A stretch of 64,000 bases of DNA from Ailurus styani (GCA_002007465.1 LNAC01000032.1:7184519-7248518); one strand, 5' to 3'; positions 48,468 to 60,107 are shown, counted from the first letter of the stretch. Made by a program: numbers and translations. The notes: generated from the letters alone by a model not told the origin.

Positions 48468-48668
48468 GATGCCCGGATGGCTCAGTCAGTTAAGCATCTG
48501 CCTTCAGCTCAGGTCATGATCCCAGTGTCCTGGGACCAAGTCCTAAACTGGGCTCCTTGCTCAGCAGCGAGCCTGCTTCTCCCTCTGCCTGTTGCTCCCC
48601 TGCTTGTATTCTCACTCTCACTCTCTCTATCTGGAAATAAATAAATAAAATCTTCAAAATAAAAAAAG
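48468..48668 (+). mobile_element. CAN SINE
   Basis: Diverged head 'ggatgcccggatggctcag' and tail 'aaataaataaataaaatc'. Confidence 0.93.
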
Positions 48669-48745
48669 TCCTTTCCATTGGAGAATCGATTTTTCTTTTT
48701 TTTTTTTAAGAGAAGAGGGACTGAAGCAGAGAGAGAATAATTTTT

Positions 48746-48985
48746 TTTCTTAAAAGATTTATTTATTTATTTATTTGTTTATTTATTTATTTATTTATTT
48801 AAAAGAGAGAGAAAAAGCACAAGTTGGGGGGAAGAGGGAGGTGGGGCAGAGGGAGAGGGATAAGCAGACTCCCCCTTAAGCATCAAGCCCATGAGGGGGG
48901 AGCTTAGTCTCAAAACCTTGAGATCATAACCTGAGCCCAAATCAAGAGTCAGACCCTTAACTGACTGAGCTACCCAGGTGTCCCT
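48746..48985 (-). mobile_element. CAN SINE, older copy
   Basis: Long ATTT-repeat tail at left and head 'actgagctacccaggtgtcc' at right. Confidence 0.92.
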
Positions 48986-49092
48986 GGGTAGTGAACTTTT
49001 CTTTCTCTTCTAGGAGTTTCATGTTTTGTTCTGAAAGATGATTCTTAAATTAGACATTTAGAAATAAAGCTGGAGTGGATACTTGTTCTTCT

Positions 49093-49290
49093 TCTTCTTT
49101 TTTTTTTTAAGATTTTATTTATTTATTTGACAGAGAGAGGGAGATTACAAGTAGGCAGAAAGGCAGGCAGAGAGAGAGGGGGAAGCAGGCTCTCCGCGGA
49201 GCAGAGAGCCGGATTCAGGGCTTGATCCCAGGACCCTGGGATCATGACCTGAAGGCAGAGGCTTAACCCACTGAGCCACCCAGGCGCTCT
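49093..49290 (-). mobile_element. CAN SINE with 15-bp TSD
   Basis: Exact target duplication 'gatacttgttcttct' at 49078-49092 and 49291-49305. Confidence 0.96.
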
Positions 49291-49393
49291 GATACTTGTT
49301 CTTCTATCCCAGTTTTCTTGTTTCATAGATGAGGGAATTGAACCCGTCACCAAGCTTCACAGGTGATATTGTCAGAAAGAGAAAGTGACTTTC

Positions 49394-50024
49394 TTTCTTT
49401 CTTTTTTTTCTTTATTAACATATAATGTATTACTTGCTTCAGGAGTACAGGTCTGTGAATCATCAGTCTTACATAATTCACAGTACTCACCATAGGACAT
49501 ATCCTCCCCAAAGTCCATCATCCAGCCACCCTATCCCTCCCCCGTCACCCCCCGGCAACCCTCAGTTTGTTTCCTGAGATTAAGAGTCTCTTATGGTTTG
49601 TCTCCCTCTCCGGTCCAATCTTGTTTCATTTTTCTCTCCCTTCCCCCCATGATCCCCCACCCTGCCTTGCAAATTCCTCATATCAGAGAGATCATATGAT
49701 AATTGTCTTTCTCTGACTGACTTATTTCTCTTACCATAATACCCTCTAGTTCCATCCACGTTGTTGCAAATGAGAGGATTTTGGTTTTTTTTGATGGCTG
49801 CATAGTTTTCCATTATATATATATACCACATCTTCTTTATCCATTCATCTGTTCATGGACATCTAGGTTCTTTCCATACTTTGGCTATTGTGGACATTGC
49901 TGCTATAAACATTTGGGTGCACATGCCCCTTCAGATCACTACATTTGTATCTTTAGGATAACCCAGTAGTGCAATTGCTGGGTTGTAGGGTAGCTCTATT
50001 TTCAAATTTTTGAGGAACCTCCAT
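49394..50024 (-). mobile_element. Carnivore L1, 5'-truncated 0.63-kb copy
   Basis: 3'UTR and the last part of ORF2 in antisense, from 'attaacatataatgtattac' to 'gtagggtagctctatttt'. Target duplication 'gagaaagtgactttc' / 'gagaaagtgtctttc' at 49379-49393 and 50025-50039. Confidence 0.95.
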
Positions 50025-50039
50025 GAGAAAGTGTCTTTC

Positions 50040-51205
50040 AATATCCTGGCTGGAGTTTCTGGCATGCTCCCTTAAATATTATCATTTAAAATTACTTAAC
50101 CTTTCAGGCAAATTTCTGAGAGAAATTATAGTTATTAACATTACACTTTATATTTTAAACTGGAAATCCTTTTTTCAGTGATGATAAAGGCTGATAGAAT
50201 GCCATATTTTGAGCCTTAAAACATTATCTGAGTAGTACTTTGGTGATTAGATTTCATTTGAGTGGAAGATCTACAAATTAGCCTTACCAGTTTGGTAGTT
50301 AGGAACTTATAATTTTCTGAATACTCTCTCTTAATTGCATGCTTAAATTATATTAACTGTGTTTGGTAAAGTTGCCAAGCAAGTTGATTATTACTTATTT
50401 TACTGTTTATTGTCTTTTGGGGTTGATGGGCAGGCAAAATGTCTATATATATATATAGAGAGAGACATGAATGACTAATACAAAAATTTTGTTTAAAAAA
50501 ATCCACAATACAAAATTTATATTATTTATATACCATTTATATTTGTGGAAAATCCAACATCTTATCAATGTTGCAGTTCAAGCTGGGAATAAACACCTTG
50601 CTGGATGTGGATGAACCATTCCTTAATTTCTAAGAATCACCTTGAGTGACTGAGGTCAAAAGGAAAAATAGGCCACAAACTACATTTAAGAATCTAATAA
50701 AAATCTTGAAGAGTTCCATTATTCGTATAATTTAAGAACTTAACTGTGACATGAACTTACTTCTGGCCCTTGGGTGAGATATTTGCCCTCTTTATGCCAT
50801 TATAATTTCATAAATTATTACTAACAAATATACAGATTCTATAATTGGAAGGGACCCACCATCAAGATCATTTTGCTGATCTCCCTCCAAGACAGGAATC
50901 ATTCTATCACTTACCTGTGGGTTTGAAACACTCTCAATCCTGGAGAAATTACCTCCCAAAGATCTTGTGCTTTATGTTCTGCAGAAACATTCCTCTTGGT
51001 GACTCTGCCCTGTTACTGGTTAGAATACAGCTAAACATTTTCCATATGATAGCCCTTCAGTTATGTCCACCTAGATCCTTATCCCTGTGGAATTGTCTCT
51101 CTTGTCTCTATTTTTACATTTACATTTAAGTTCCGCTTCCACACCTCCTTGCCTTTTTCTGCACTTAGTAAGTCTTTTGAAATCTGCACTTAGTATCTGG
51201 TAAAG
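50040..51205. other. Spacer upstream of the SLC39A8 promoter
   Basis: AT-rich with no recognised repeats beyond a TA/GA run at 50442-50466. It could hold distal regulatory sequence, but nothing specific is visible. Confidence 0.4.
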
Positions 51206-51210
51206 TCTGC

Positions 51211-51217
51211 TGCGCAC
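51211..51217 (+). promoter_or_regulatory. Metal-response-element core match
   Basis: TGCGCAC fits the MTF1-binding core TGCRCNC. It lies about 1.5 kb upstream of the SLC39A8 start codon. Seven-base matches occur by chance. Confidence 0.3.
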
Positions 51218-51813
51218 TCTGAGCCGAGTGAAAGGCAAGAACACCACTTTGAATTCTTCTTACTGCACTTAGCCATGTAGCAGCAACCAAGATTTACTTT
51301 ATTTCTGGACAATTATATCCACTAGACACAACCTTTGTCCCCAAACACCGCATTCACTTTGCACAAGCTTGTTGATCTCACACCTAAGCCAGCTTTTCTT
51401 GAACCCTCATTTGAACAAACAAACATTCATTCTGATCTGCGGATATCCTGTGCGGCGTCAGGAAGGGCCGACTTGGGCAGTGCAGGCTCAGTTCGCCGGC
51501 CCACCACGGTGGAGATTTGGTTTCCTTTTTTTCCTCGGCGTTCACGAAGTAACACAAAAAAGCAATTCCTGCTAATCTCTTAGACAATGCATGGGGCTCC
51601 AGACTCTATTCCAGGAAGTTGGTTTCATCAAGGTAACAAAAGAGACCACCGAGACCAGAAAGGAGGCTGGGGACACCGACACAGATGTGGCATTCAGGTA
51701 ACCCCCCGGGGGGAGGGTGGAGAGCCGGGTCGGGTGAGGAACGCGCAGCGCCAGCGGCTCTGCGCCGCGGCGCGGACGCGCGCGGGAGTTCAGGCTGGGG
51801 GAGTGCGTGTCAC

Positions 51814-51819
51814 CACGTG
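51814..51819. promoter_or_regulatory. E-box CACGTG
   Basis: Palindromic CACGTG in the island; a second copy is at 51948-51953. Candidate sites for bHLH-zip factors such as USF, MYC or TFEB; function is inferred. Confidence 0.3.
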
Positions 51820-51858
51820 CCAGAGAGGCGGGGACAGGGCCCGCCTCTTATCTGCAGA

Positions 51859-51865
51859 GGGCGCA
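51859..51865 (-). promoter_or_regulatory. Metal-response-element core match
   Basis: GGGCGCA is TGCGCCC on the minus strand and fits TGCRCNC. It lies within the CpG island. Confidence 0.35.
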
Positions 51866-51904
51866 GGGCCGGATCTCGGAGTTTCGGAGCTGACTTGCCA
51901 GAGA

Positions 51905-51997
51905 TAGTGTTGAGAGAGAGACAGAGAGAAAGAGAGAGGCTGAGGCTCACGTGGACACACACAGAGACGCAGAGACAGAAACAGACAGACAGGCGAG
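51905..51997. repeat. Purine-rich GA tract ending at a donor-like site
   Basis: GAGA/CAGA-rich stretch between two E-boxes, ending at 'gcgag|gtgaga' (51997|51998), a strong 5' splice-site match. It could be part of a noncoding first exon. Confidence 0.5.
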
Positions 51998-52238
51998 GTG
52001 AGAGATCAGCAGGCTAGTCGGCCAAGCCCAGCGAAGAGGTCTGGGAGAGGGAGGGCCCCGCTGAGACGCAAAGTCCTGGACTCCGAAGGGGTTATTTCCT
52101 GCAGCTCCGTGGGGACTGTCTGTCTCACGGCGTCTAAGTTTGCTCCGAGGGTTATTTAGCCGCAAGACAGGAAGAAGGGGTGGGGTTCTCTAGTGAGAGC
52201 GCTTTTAGTTCTTCCTAAAGAAATTGTTTGGTTTGGGG

Positions 52239-52248
52239 CTTTATATCC
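52239..52248 (+). promoter_or_regulatory. TATA-like motif
   Basis: 'ctttatatcc' in otherwise GC-rich sequence, about 440 bp upstream of the start codon, with an octamer 25 bp downstream. Weak evidence for a focused start site. Confidence 0.3.
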
Positions 52249-52272
52249 GGGAGGAGCGTGTGTCACCACGCT

Positions 52273-52280
52273 ATGCAAAT
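52273..52280 (+). promoter_or_regulatory. Octamer ATGCAAAT
   Basis: Perfect POU-factor octamer inside the CpG island. Confidence 0.35.
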
Positions 52281-52429
52281 CCTGGGACACGGGCAAACCC
52301 GGCTCCGGGGCAGTTGGCCCCCTGCCCGGCTGGGCGTTCGAGGGCTCGGGCAAGCCAGTGCTCCCGGGGCTGGCCGGTGGGTGGCCCGCTGGCCTTTATC
52401 TCCGTCCCCCTTTGTCCTCTTTATCTTAG

Positions 52430-52686
52430 GCTCTCCAGGAGGCCCGGGGGCCCGCTCCGCTTATCGCTCCCCACCCCCGCTCCACCTGCACTTCAATGCC
52501 CCGCAGGTCGCCGGCTGCGGCTCTTCCGAAGGCGGCGGAGCACCAGGGGCGCCCGCGCCGCAGCTGACTCGGCCCCGCGCGGACGACGCGTGAGCCGCGC
52601 GCCCTCGGGCCCCGACGCCGGCGAGCCCAGAGCGTCCCGGTGCGCTCCGGCCGGTTTCAGGCCCTCGAGAGGCAGCCCTGGCCGGG
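52430..52686 (+). promoter_or_regulatory. SLC39A8: Probable SLC39A8 5'UTR segment
   Basis: The GC-rich leader directly upstream of the ATG has no in-frame upstream coding homology. Its left edge has a good 3' splice-site match, 'tttgtcctctttatcttag|g' at 52429|52430, so it may be spliced to an upstream noncoding exon. Alternatively transcription may start within it. A third metal-response core, TGCGCTC, lies at 52641-52647. Confidence 0.4.
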
Positions 52687-52905
52687 ATGGCCCCGGGCCG
52701 GGCGGTGGCTGGGCTCCTACTGCTGGCGGCCGCGGGCATCGGAGGCGCGGCGGTGGGGCCAGGGCTCGCCTTCAGCGAGGATGTGCTGAGCGTGTTCGGC
52801 GCGAATCGGAGCCTGTCGGCGGCGCAGCTCGCGCGCCTGCTGGAGCAGCTGGGAGCCGCCCCCGCGGAGGGTGTCGCCGAGCCGGGGCAGCTGCACTTCA
52901 ATCAG
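52687..52905 (+). CDS. SLC39A8: SLC39A8 (ZIP8) first coding exon, residues 1-73
   Basis: ZIP8 is a ZIP-family (SLC39) metal importer of the plasma membrane and lysosomes. It carries Zn, Mn and Fe, and also Cd, into the cytosol, and is thought to work with bicarbonate. The 73 codons start at an ATG in good context (gccgggATGg) and begin [17 protein letters not shown]. This is a hydrophobic signal peptide over about residues 1-22, followed by the extracellular N-terminal segment [20 protein letters not shown]. The sequon N-R-S at residues 40-42 corresponds to an N-glycosylation site in the human protein. The text agrees closely with human ZIP8 as I know it, ending at ...GQLHFNQ in phase 0 before a CAG|GTACGG donor. 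The eight transmembrane helices and the EEFPHE metal motif are encoded downstream, outside the window. The exon end and donor are repeated after an N at 52927. Confidence 0.95.
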
Positions 52906-52957
52906 GTACGGCGGGGGGGGCCCCGCNACTTCAATCAGGTACGGCGGGGGCCCCCGC
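52895..52957 (+). repeat. Duplicated exon end and splice donor around a single N
   Basis: 52895-52926 and 52928-52957 carry the same text, 'acttcaatcaggtacggcgg' followed by G and C runs, differing only in G/C-run length. The lone N between them suggests unmerged overlapping contig ends. Confidence 0.9.
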
Positions 52958-55027
52958 GGCCCTTCCAGGCCCTCGGTGTCCGTGGACTTTCGTTTGTAGG
53001 AGAACGCTCTTTGGGAAAAGGGAGGGAGGCAGAATAGCGTAGCATTTTTCAAGTGTGAGGCGGTAACTGATTGGTGGCCCTTGATTTTCACCACACTAGG
53101 CTTTCTTTTACCAGGGCTCCATAAAGGGCTGGTGTTGTTGGGGCCAGAAGTTGCAGTTTTCCTCCTGATGAGCTGAGCGGTCAGACGCTAGCGGTTATAC
53201 AATTTTATAGAACAGTTTATGAAGTAGTTGAGGGCTGGAGGCACCTCATGAGATGCTTTTGGGATTGGAACGGCGTACTTAAATCTTCCCTGCAGAGATA
53301 GTGGCTCCCACGCCCCCCTCATCAACAGTTGCTTGATGGGTAAGAACTGCCGCGGAGATAAAATGCAGTTGTCTTTCCTAGGTGGGTTTCATGAGGCTTA
53401 CAGGGCTGAAGGGTCCATTGTACAGAGATCGGGAAACCAAGGGGGCCTTGACCAAGATCGCATACCCAGTTGGTGCCTGGACTGCGCTTAGAGTCTTCGC
53501 TTTTAGTCATTCGTCAGGTCAAGTGTTTGATTCTCATTTTCATTCAAAATAAAAAATGCATTTCTCAGTACGTATGCGTAGTATTAACTAGACATTTGGT
53601 AATGCCTAGGATTTAAGGACAGCCATGAGCTACCTGGGAGAATTTTAAAGGTCACACCTATTAGTAAGTTTCAAAAAAAAATGCTTTTATAGATTCCTAG
53701 TCACCTCCATAATAAAATATTCTGTGATTGCGTATTTCTTAAAATTGTGAGGTAGGCAAAGTGTGCTTTTAGCATCCTTCCCAGAACTCCTCCCTACTTC
53801 TAAAAATTCAGTTAACTCAATGCTTTGATTTTTTTTTTCCTTCTGCTCTTGTTCCAGTGACAACCCATGACGGACAGCAGCATTCGGTATTTTGCGTAGT
53901 GTTTGCCACTTCTGGGCAATGTTAGTTTGTGTTAGAAAAAGTGTTTGTGTTCTGAGACATTTGGGAAATACTCATACTATGTATTCTCCACTCAGGAATT
54001 TGGCATTTCCCAACATATCTAATCTTAGATGCCAGATAGAGAAACTTTAATCAGGTAAAATTCTTGCTAATAAAATTATAGATAGGTTGGCATTCTTTTT
54101 ACTAGAAATACCTTACTTCAATTAAAACATACAATAATCGGAAAGAAGTAGAACTTTCTGATGCCAGTGGGGGGGCCATTTCAGAGGGCGACCTGCCTTT
54201 GATATGAAAGGGTTTTGCCATCTGTTTATATAAGTTCTTTAGTTAACTATGTATAGTTTCCATTCTGGCATGATATTACCTTTGGTTTAATGTCTGAGAA
54301 CTTCTATGTTGGAAAACTGAAATGCCCCCATAGCATATAGCTATTTTAGAAAATAAAGCAAACACCTTCCAAAATATTTTCTGTCTAGTTGCAGTCTCTT
54401 TTCAATTAGGAGAAATAGCTGACTAAAGTATTCTAGGAGGAGTCGGGGCTGTCATATGCTTGGAAAGGAGTTTGGGGATTTCACTTGCAGCTGCATATCT
54501 GTGGCCCACACATTGTTTTCACTTAAATTATCTCCTTATCTTGTCATGTCTGGAGGTGTAGATGAATTATAAAGTGACAAAAGGCCCCTGAACCATCTGT
54601 TGGCAAAGACACTGGAAAATATGCCTAAATATTTTTAGGAAAATCAGATAACTTTATTAGTAATATGATCCCTAGTTTATGAGTAAGTCAGATGCCTCAA
54701 TAAGTAAATTATATGTATGATGACACCTTGTTTCTTATTCTCATGTTTGCATATTTAACTGGCTTCATTATGGCATCTGTGGGCATCAAAAAGAGAGAGG
54801 AAGAAGCCCATAATTTGGAAACAAAGGGAAGCTGAGGAAAGTTTATCATGTAATCAGGCCTAACAAACATCAACTAAAAAGTGCTAGAGAAAACAATAGT
54901 CATCTGTTAAATGGGGACAAATGAAATGCCATTACCGAGAAGGTACTAGTTTGCTGGCATTCATATCTGCTACAGCAAGATATGAATTTTCAATTTGGAA
55001 GAAAAGTTAGAGCCATTAATATCTCTT

Positions 55028-55244
55028 TTCTTTTTAAAGATTTATTTATATATTTGAGAGAGAGAGAGAGAGAGAAAACGCAGCATACACGAGTGGGAGG
55101 GACAAAGGGAGAGAAAGAATGCCACGCAGAGCCAGCGCTCCGAGTACCGAACCCGCCAAGGGGCTTGATCTCACCATTCCGAGATAGGATCTGAGCTGAA
55201 ACCGAGAGTCGGCTGCTTAACCAACTGAGCCATCCAGCTGCCCC
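55028..55244 (-). mobile_element. CAN SINE, old copy with 11-bp TSD
   Basis: Target duplication 'ttaatatctct' at 55017-55027 and 55245-55255. The sequence is diverged. Confidence 0.93.
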
Positions 55245-56378
55245 TTAATATCTCTATCTTAAAGAATGCAACTTCAGTTGCCCCACCTGCGGTAGAGTAG
55301 AATAAATAATACATGGGCCTATTGTCAGAAGCTTGAGTTTCTGACTTTGCAAAAGGCTGAGAAAATAGAATTTATTTTGATGAGCCAGGGATTTATTGGA
55401 TTTTCTGAGATCTATTTACAAATGACATTGTTCCTCTGGATGAGGGCTGGGATGTTTCTTAGGTCAGCTTTTCTCAAGTAATAGACTAGTGCACCCTGGA
55501 AGTTTGTTAGACAATTTTGGAAGGGGGGGTTCTAATATTTTTTTTTCAGTATCCCTAAGGACTATTAAATTAAGTGGTCACTTTGGGAGACAAAAGTGAC
55601 CAGAGTTCAAACTGGAGACAACAGAACAATTGAGTTTATCCTTGTGCTTCTTGTGGCTACTGAGGGTACACAGAGCTGGTAGAAGAGGTGACCCCAATGA
55701 TGAGAGGAGGGAGCTCTTTGAGCTAATTGAGTCTCTGCCACCCCAGGACCGGGTGTAAGTCTGATCTATCTCAGGGCGTTCCTGCAATAAACAGGGGCAT
55801 CCCAACTGAACGAATACCCCAGGTGATTGATTTAGGGACTTAAAATGGCCTCAGTGTTACCTTTTGTTTGTTCCGATGTTCTTCTCTCATTCTCCAAATG
55901 TTCTTTTCTCTTCATTTTCTTTTCCAAAAAAAAAAAAACCTCACCTCTTACTTCTTAGGTGTAGACACTGGTTAAAAAGCTTCATAAAAGAGAAGACTCT
56001 CATCCTGCAAATGATAACACGAAGCTGCAGGATATGCGTCTATTCAGATGAGGCAGCCTGCCAGGGAGGGGTAGTAGGGGTGCTGGAGACGAGGGGGTGG
56101 GTGTAGGAGGTTGGCATGTGAGGCGACCTTTGTTTCACCCATCACCCAAGCCCATGCTTTTACTTCTCTCTTCACTCTTTTTTTTTCTTTGCTATGTATC
56201 TTGCAACACATCTCCTGCTTTTTGTTTTTCCTTTTACATTCCTACACCTTGTTACCTGGACTTCGTTTTTAAACCTCTTCCAATTCATATTCGATCTTCC
56301 TAATTCAACACTTGGAGTATGCCTCTCTCCTTTCAAAACTCAGCTGGGAGCTGGCTCTCTTTTTGCTGGTGAAGTTTA

Positions 56379-56584
56379 TTTTTTTTATTTTTTTATTTTT
56401 TTAAAGATTTTTTTTTATTTATTTGACACAGATCACAAGTAGGCAGAGAGGCAGGCAGAGAGAGAGGAGGAAGAAGGCTCCCCACTGAGCAGGGAGCCCA
56501 ATGCGGGCCTCGATCCCAGGACCCTGAGATCATGACCTGAGCCGAAAGCAGAGGCTTTAACCCACTGAGCCACCCAGGCGCCCC
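56379..56584 (-). mobile_element. CAN SINE with 17-bp TSD
   Basis: Exact target duplication 'tttgctggtgaagttta' at 56362-56378 and 56585-56601. Young copy. Confidence 0.97.
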
Positions 56585-56689
56585 TTTGCTGGTGAAGTTT
56601 AAATCCTGAGACGGCATTCAAGGCCCCCGTCCCTAGCCCTGAGATGCCAATCTATCTCTCTGAACCTAGCACTCACTAAACCATTCGCT

Positions 56690-57545
56690 CTTATGTGAAT
56701 TCACCTGAGGCTTTTGCACAGCCACTTCCTAGCTCATTATCTTCTTTGTACGCTTCCTGTTTCCAACTAGAAAGTCCTTTTCCTTGAATAACTCTATCAA
56801 AATTCTACATTTTTGAAAGAACAGCGGAACTCCTCCATAAAGCCTTTCTGGGGCATCACAGCCAGGACCTATTCACTGATTTCTCTCTTTTGTTAATTCC
56901 TACAATATTTTTTTATTATGGTACTTACACTTACCTATTCATCTGTTCAACAAATACTTTGAATGACTACTATACTCTAATTAAAGTGGTCATTTTAAAA
57001 GTAGAAATCTGATCATATCTCTCCTCTTACTAAACCAATTCAACTCCTTCCAGAATAAACTTCAAACTGTTTTAATGTGGTTTAAGGCCTTTCATGATCT
57101 GGTTCCTGTGTATTTCTCAAGCCGTCTCCTTTGCTACTACTGCAGTCTTAATGGACTTCCCATAGTTCCTGGTTCTCCCTGTGTATCTGCTGATGCTTCA
57201 ACTATCATTTAGACCTTATTTCTTCTGAGAAGCCTTTCTTGATCTGCTCAAGGGTTTATTAGTAGGAGCCCTTTCTCTGTGATTCTATGTTAATTGGTGC
57301 CTATGTAATCGTAATATATTATATATTGCAATTATATCAGAATATTATAAAGTGTAAATAATTTCATGCATTACAATTTTCTGTTTATATGGCTCTCCCC
57401 CCTGCCCCCCCCCAGCCCCTGCAACCAACATAAACACATATGATTTAAAAAAAAATGGAAGGGAATGAACTGACTCATCTCTAGAGGCTAGTATAGTGCC
57501 TGGTACACAACACATATTTTATGCATGTTTTGAATGAATGAGTGA
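56690..57545 (+). mobile_element. L2 LINE copies in tandem
   Basis: 56690-56940 ('aggcttttgcacagccactt', 'cataaagcctttctggggca') and 57000-57545 ('ttaaggcctttcatgatctg', 'gtatagtgcctggtacacaa') both read as L2 sense. The second runs to the L2 3' end ('gaatgaatgagtgaa'). Confidence 0.7.
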
Positions 57546-58046
57546 AGACTGTTTAGTATGAGTAATACAGTCTGGTTCTCCCATGGCATTACAGTTTATT
57601 GAGGGAGGTACAACATAAGCACACATAACTATACTAATACACAATAGCATGATATGTCTAATGAAAGAATTGCAAACAGAAGTGGACTAGGGATCAGCCA
57701 TGTGTTTTCAGAAAATTCATCTGCATGAGAGTGTGGAATGTGTTGGGTTGGGTCTAGATGGAATGAAGGAGGAAACTGCGGTTGTGTGCCGACGTCATGA
57801 TTGCTGGAGCCTGGAGACAGAAGGTAGCATAAAGGCTCTGTCTCTTGCAGAAAAGAAGGCAAAAAAGCTCCCCTCCCCCAGTAAATATCTTCTACTTCAA
57901 TCTTTGCCTATAGTGTCATTTGACTCTTGTTAAATCTTTTCCTTCATTAGCTTCCAGCCTAATGATGCCAAAGGGAGAGGCAGGGAGGTAACTTGGCTTT
58001 TTGTTTCACTGGATGGCTCGGCTAGCAGCGTGTAGCCAACGGAAGG

Positions 58047-58071
58047 GGTGTGTGTATATGTGTGTGTGTGT
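58047..58071. repeat. (GT)n, short
   Basis: GT units with one 'tata' interruption. Confidence 0.9.
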
Positions 58072-58624
58072 TCATTACGTATGTGTCGTATGCATAGTTT
58101 CTTGTTCTCTATTGTACTTTTAGCTGGGGTGGGGGTAATGGTAGGTTAGATGAGGGAGGCTGTGGGAACCCCTGACACTGACAGAGGAGAGAAAGAACAT
58201 CTGTTCTTTTTTTTTTTTTTTCCTTTTGACCTTTATGTTCTGAGAAGTGGTGGGGGTAGATCTTCTAGGAATGCCTTCCAGCCTGCTTGTTCAGGTGAGA
58301 AATGAAGGGTGAGACAGAAGGGCAAGACAGAGGGCAAGGTTGCATTTAGGTCTCTGCTTGCTTTTCCTTCAAGACAATGTATCTATTCTCACCTGTTCTA
58401 TCCTTCTCATTTAAGTTGACAGTGTATAGTTGTTTCCAAGAGGTTTTGGGAAAATGAAGGACGCTCATAATTCATTTGACTGTGATGTCAAGAGCTTAGC
58501 TTGCCTCCATGCCAGGTATGATTGGGATCCCTATGGGAAAATGCTCTTTATTCTTTCCATATCTAACTACCCTAAGAATCATATGTACCCTTTTGTACAT
58601 ATCATAAATATTATATCTAGGAAT

Positions 58625-58835
58625 TTATTGGTCTTTTAGTATGTGCCATATCTTTGAACTGATTTATTTGTATTATCACATTTCATCCTCACAACAATCC
58701 TATGATAATGGCACCATTATTATCTTCATTTTACACATGAGAAAAATGTGGTACAGAAAGGTTAAGTAACTTAACCAGTGTCACACAGTAAGTGGTAGAA
58801 CCTCAGATAATCCTAAACACTATGCCGTAGTGGAT
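58625..58835 (-). mobile_element. MIR SINE
   Basis: 'cctcacaacaatcctatgat', 'cattttacacatgagaaaaa' and 'gttaagtaacttaaccagtg' give an almost full antisense MIR. Confidence 0.88.
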
Positions 58836-59877
58836 GTTTTGAATTATAGTCTTGAAAATCATACTGGCTCTAGCCTGGGCAATTATTACTTCAGATTTTG
58901 AACTATGAATACAAGTAACTCATCATTAATCACAATCAGCTTATCCATTGCTTAGTCACAAGATTAGATTCCCCAATCTTGGCCTGTGCCAAGATTATAG
59001 AAACCACAGCGGTGATAATGGATCCCTTTCCTCAGAGAGCTTCGAATCGAAATAAGAAATAAGACGGAGATTTGTGAAAGGTGCGCAAGGCAAAACTGCA
59101 TAGTTAAGTAATCACTGGGGCAAATATAGTCAGAGAGATCATTAGGCTGGCTGTGATTACTGACATATGAATGCTGGTGAGAGCCTGTGCTGCTGGTTTA
59201 AAAGGAAGCAATAAGGGAAGAGTAGGTGAGCGGAATTCCTAACTCCAACCACGAGCAAGTCTGTTCTGCGAGGGAGCTTGAGCTCTCACACACATGAACA
59301 GGAGAGAGCAGAGGTAAAAACATTTTTCTTTAGTGGGGACAGATCTTTATTCCTCATGAGGGATGTTCAGAGTAGAATAGCTGGATGGGAGATTTACAGG
59401 TGTTCTGCTTTCCAGGAGTCGTGCCATATTCCTGTTTTCTGATGAGACCCATCCTGGGAGATGCTGAAGGGCAGGGACTTTATTTCCCCATCATAAAAAC
59501 CCATCACTTTTCAACTATGACTGTAGTTTAAAGGATTATTTTTCCCTTTAAATTTAATGTACATTTGAATCCTCTATGTTATCCGTTTATTTTGGTGGTG
59601 GTAGGTGTTGGGAGAGAAAAATAGGACTATAAATAGGAATGGAAAATGAGACCTGGAATTGAGAGGGATTGATATTCGTCAGGGAAAAGAAAAGCAACCC
59701 CTTTATAAAGGCAGCTTAATGTGGTTGGTAATAAGAGTCTGCAAGTTATTTATATTCAGAGTGTCATTTCCTTAAAGGATTGTCCATATTGCTAGGACAA
59801 TATTAATTGCAAACAATTAATATTAAGATATTAGGAAATATTTAGGATAATATTAGGATCATTTACCGTGCAATTTA

Positions 59878-60107
59878 ATTTAATTTAATTTAATTTAATT
59901 TAATTTTATTTTATTTTTTAAAGATTTCATTTATTTATTTGACAGAGAGAAAGAGATCACAAGTAGGCAGAGAGGCAGGCAGAGAGAGAGGAGGAAGCAG
60001 GCTCCCTGCCGAGCAGAGAGCCTGATGCGGGCTTGATCCCAGGACCCTGAGATCATGACCTGAGCCGAAGGCAGAGACTTTAACCTACTGAGCCACCCAG
60101 GCGCCCC
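59878..60107 (-). mobile_element. CAN SINE with (TTTAA)n tail
   Basis: Target duplication 'accgtgcaattta' / 'accatgtaattta' at 59865-59877 and 60108-60120. The tail has grown into a TTTAA microsatellite. Confidence 0.96.

Larger units (their letters stand above)
51690..52980 (+). promoter_or_regulatory. SLC39A8: CpG island / SLC39A8 promoter and 5'UTR
   Basis: CpG density rises sharply from about 51.7 kb, peaks at 52.3-52.95 kb and falls inside intron 1. Everything on either side is AT-rich repeat sequence. The island covers the upstream region, probable 5'UTR, first coding exon and splice donor, typical of a housekeeping-like mammalian promoter. The transcription start cannot be placed by eye. 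No repeat interrupts the island. Confidence 0.9.

Noticed and set aside
52224..53042. 272-codon open frame across the SLC39A8 promoter
   Set aside because: GC-rich sequence suppresses stops. The frame is shifted from the true coding frame, crosses the splice donor and has no recognisable protein text.
52461..53094. Overlapping minus-strand frames of 125-146 codons opposite SLC39A8 exon 1
   Set aside because: Shadow frames of the CpG island and coding exon; no domain or start context.
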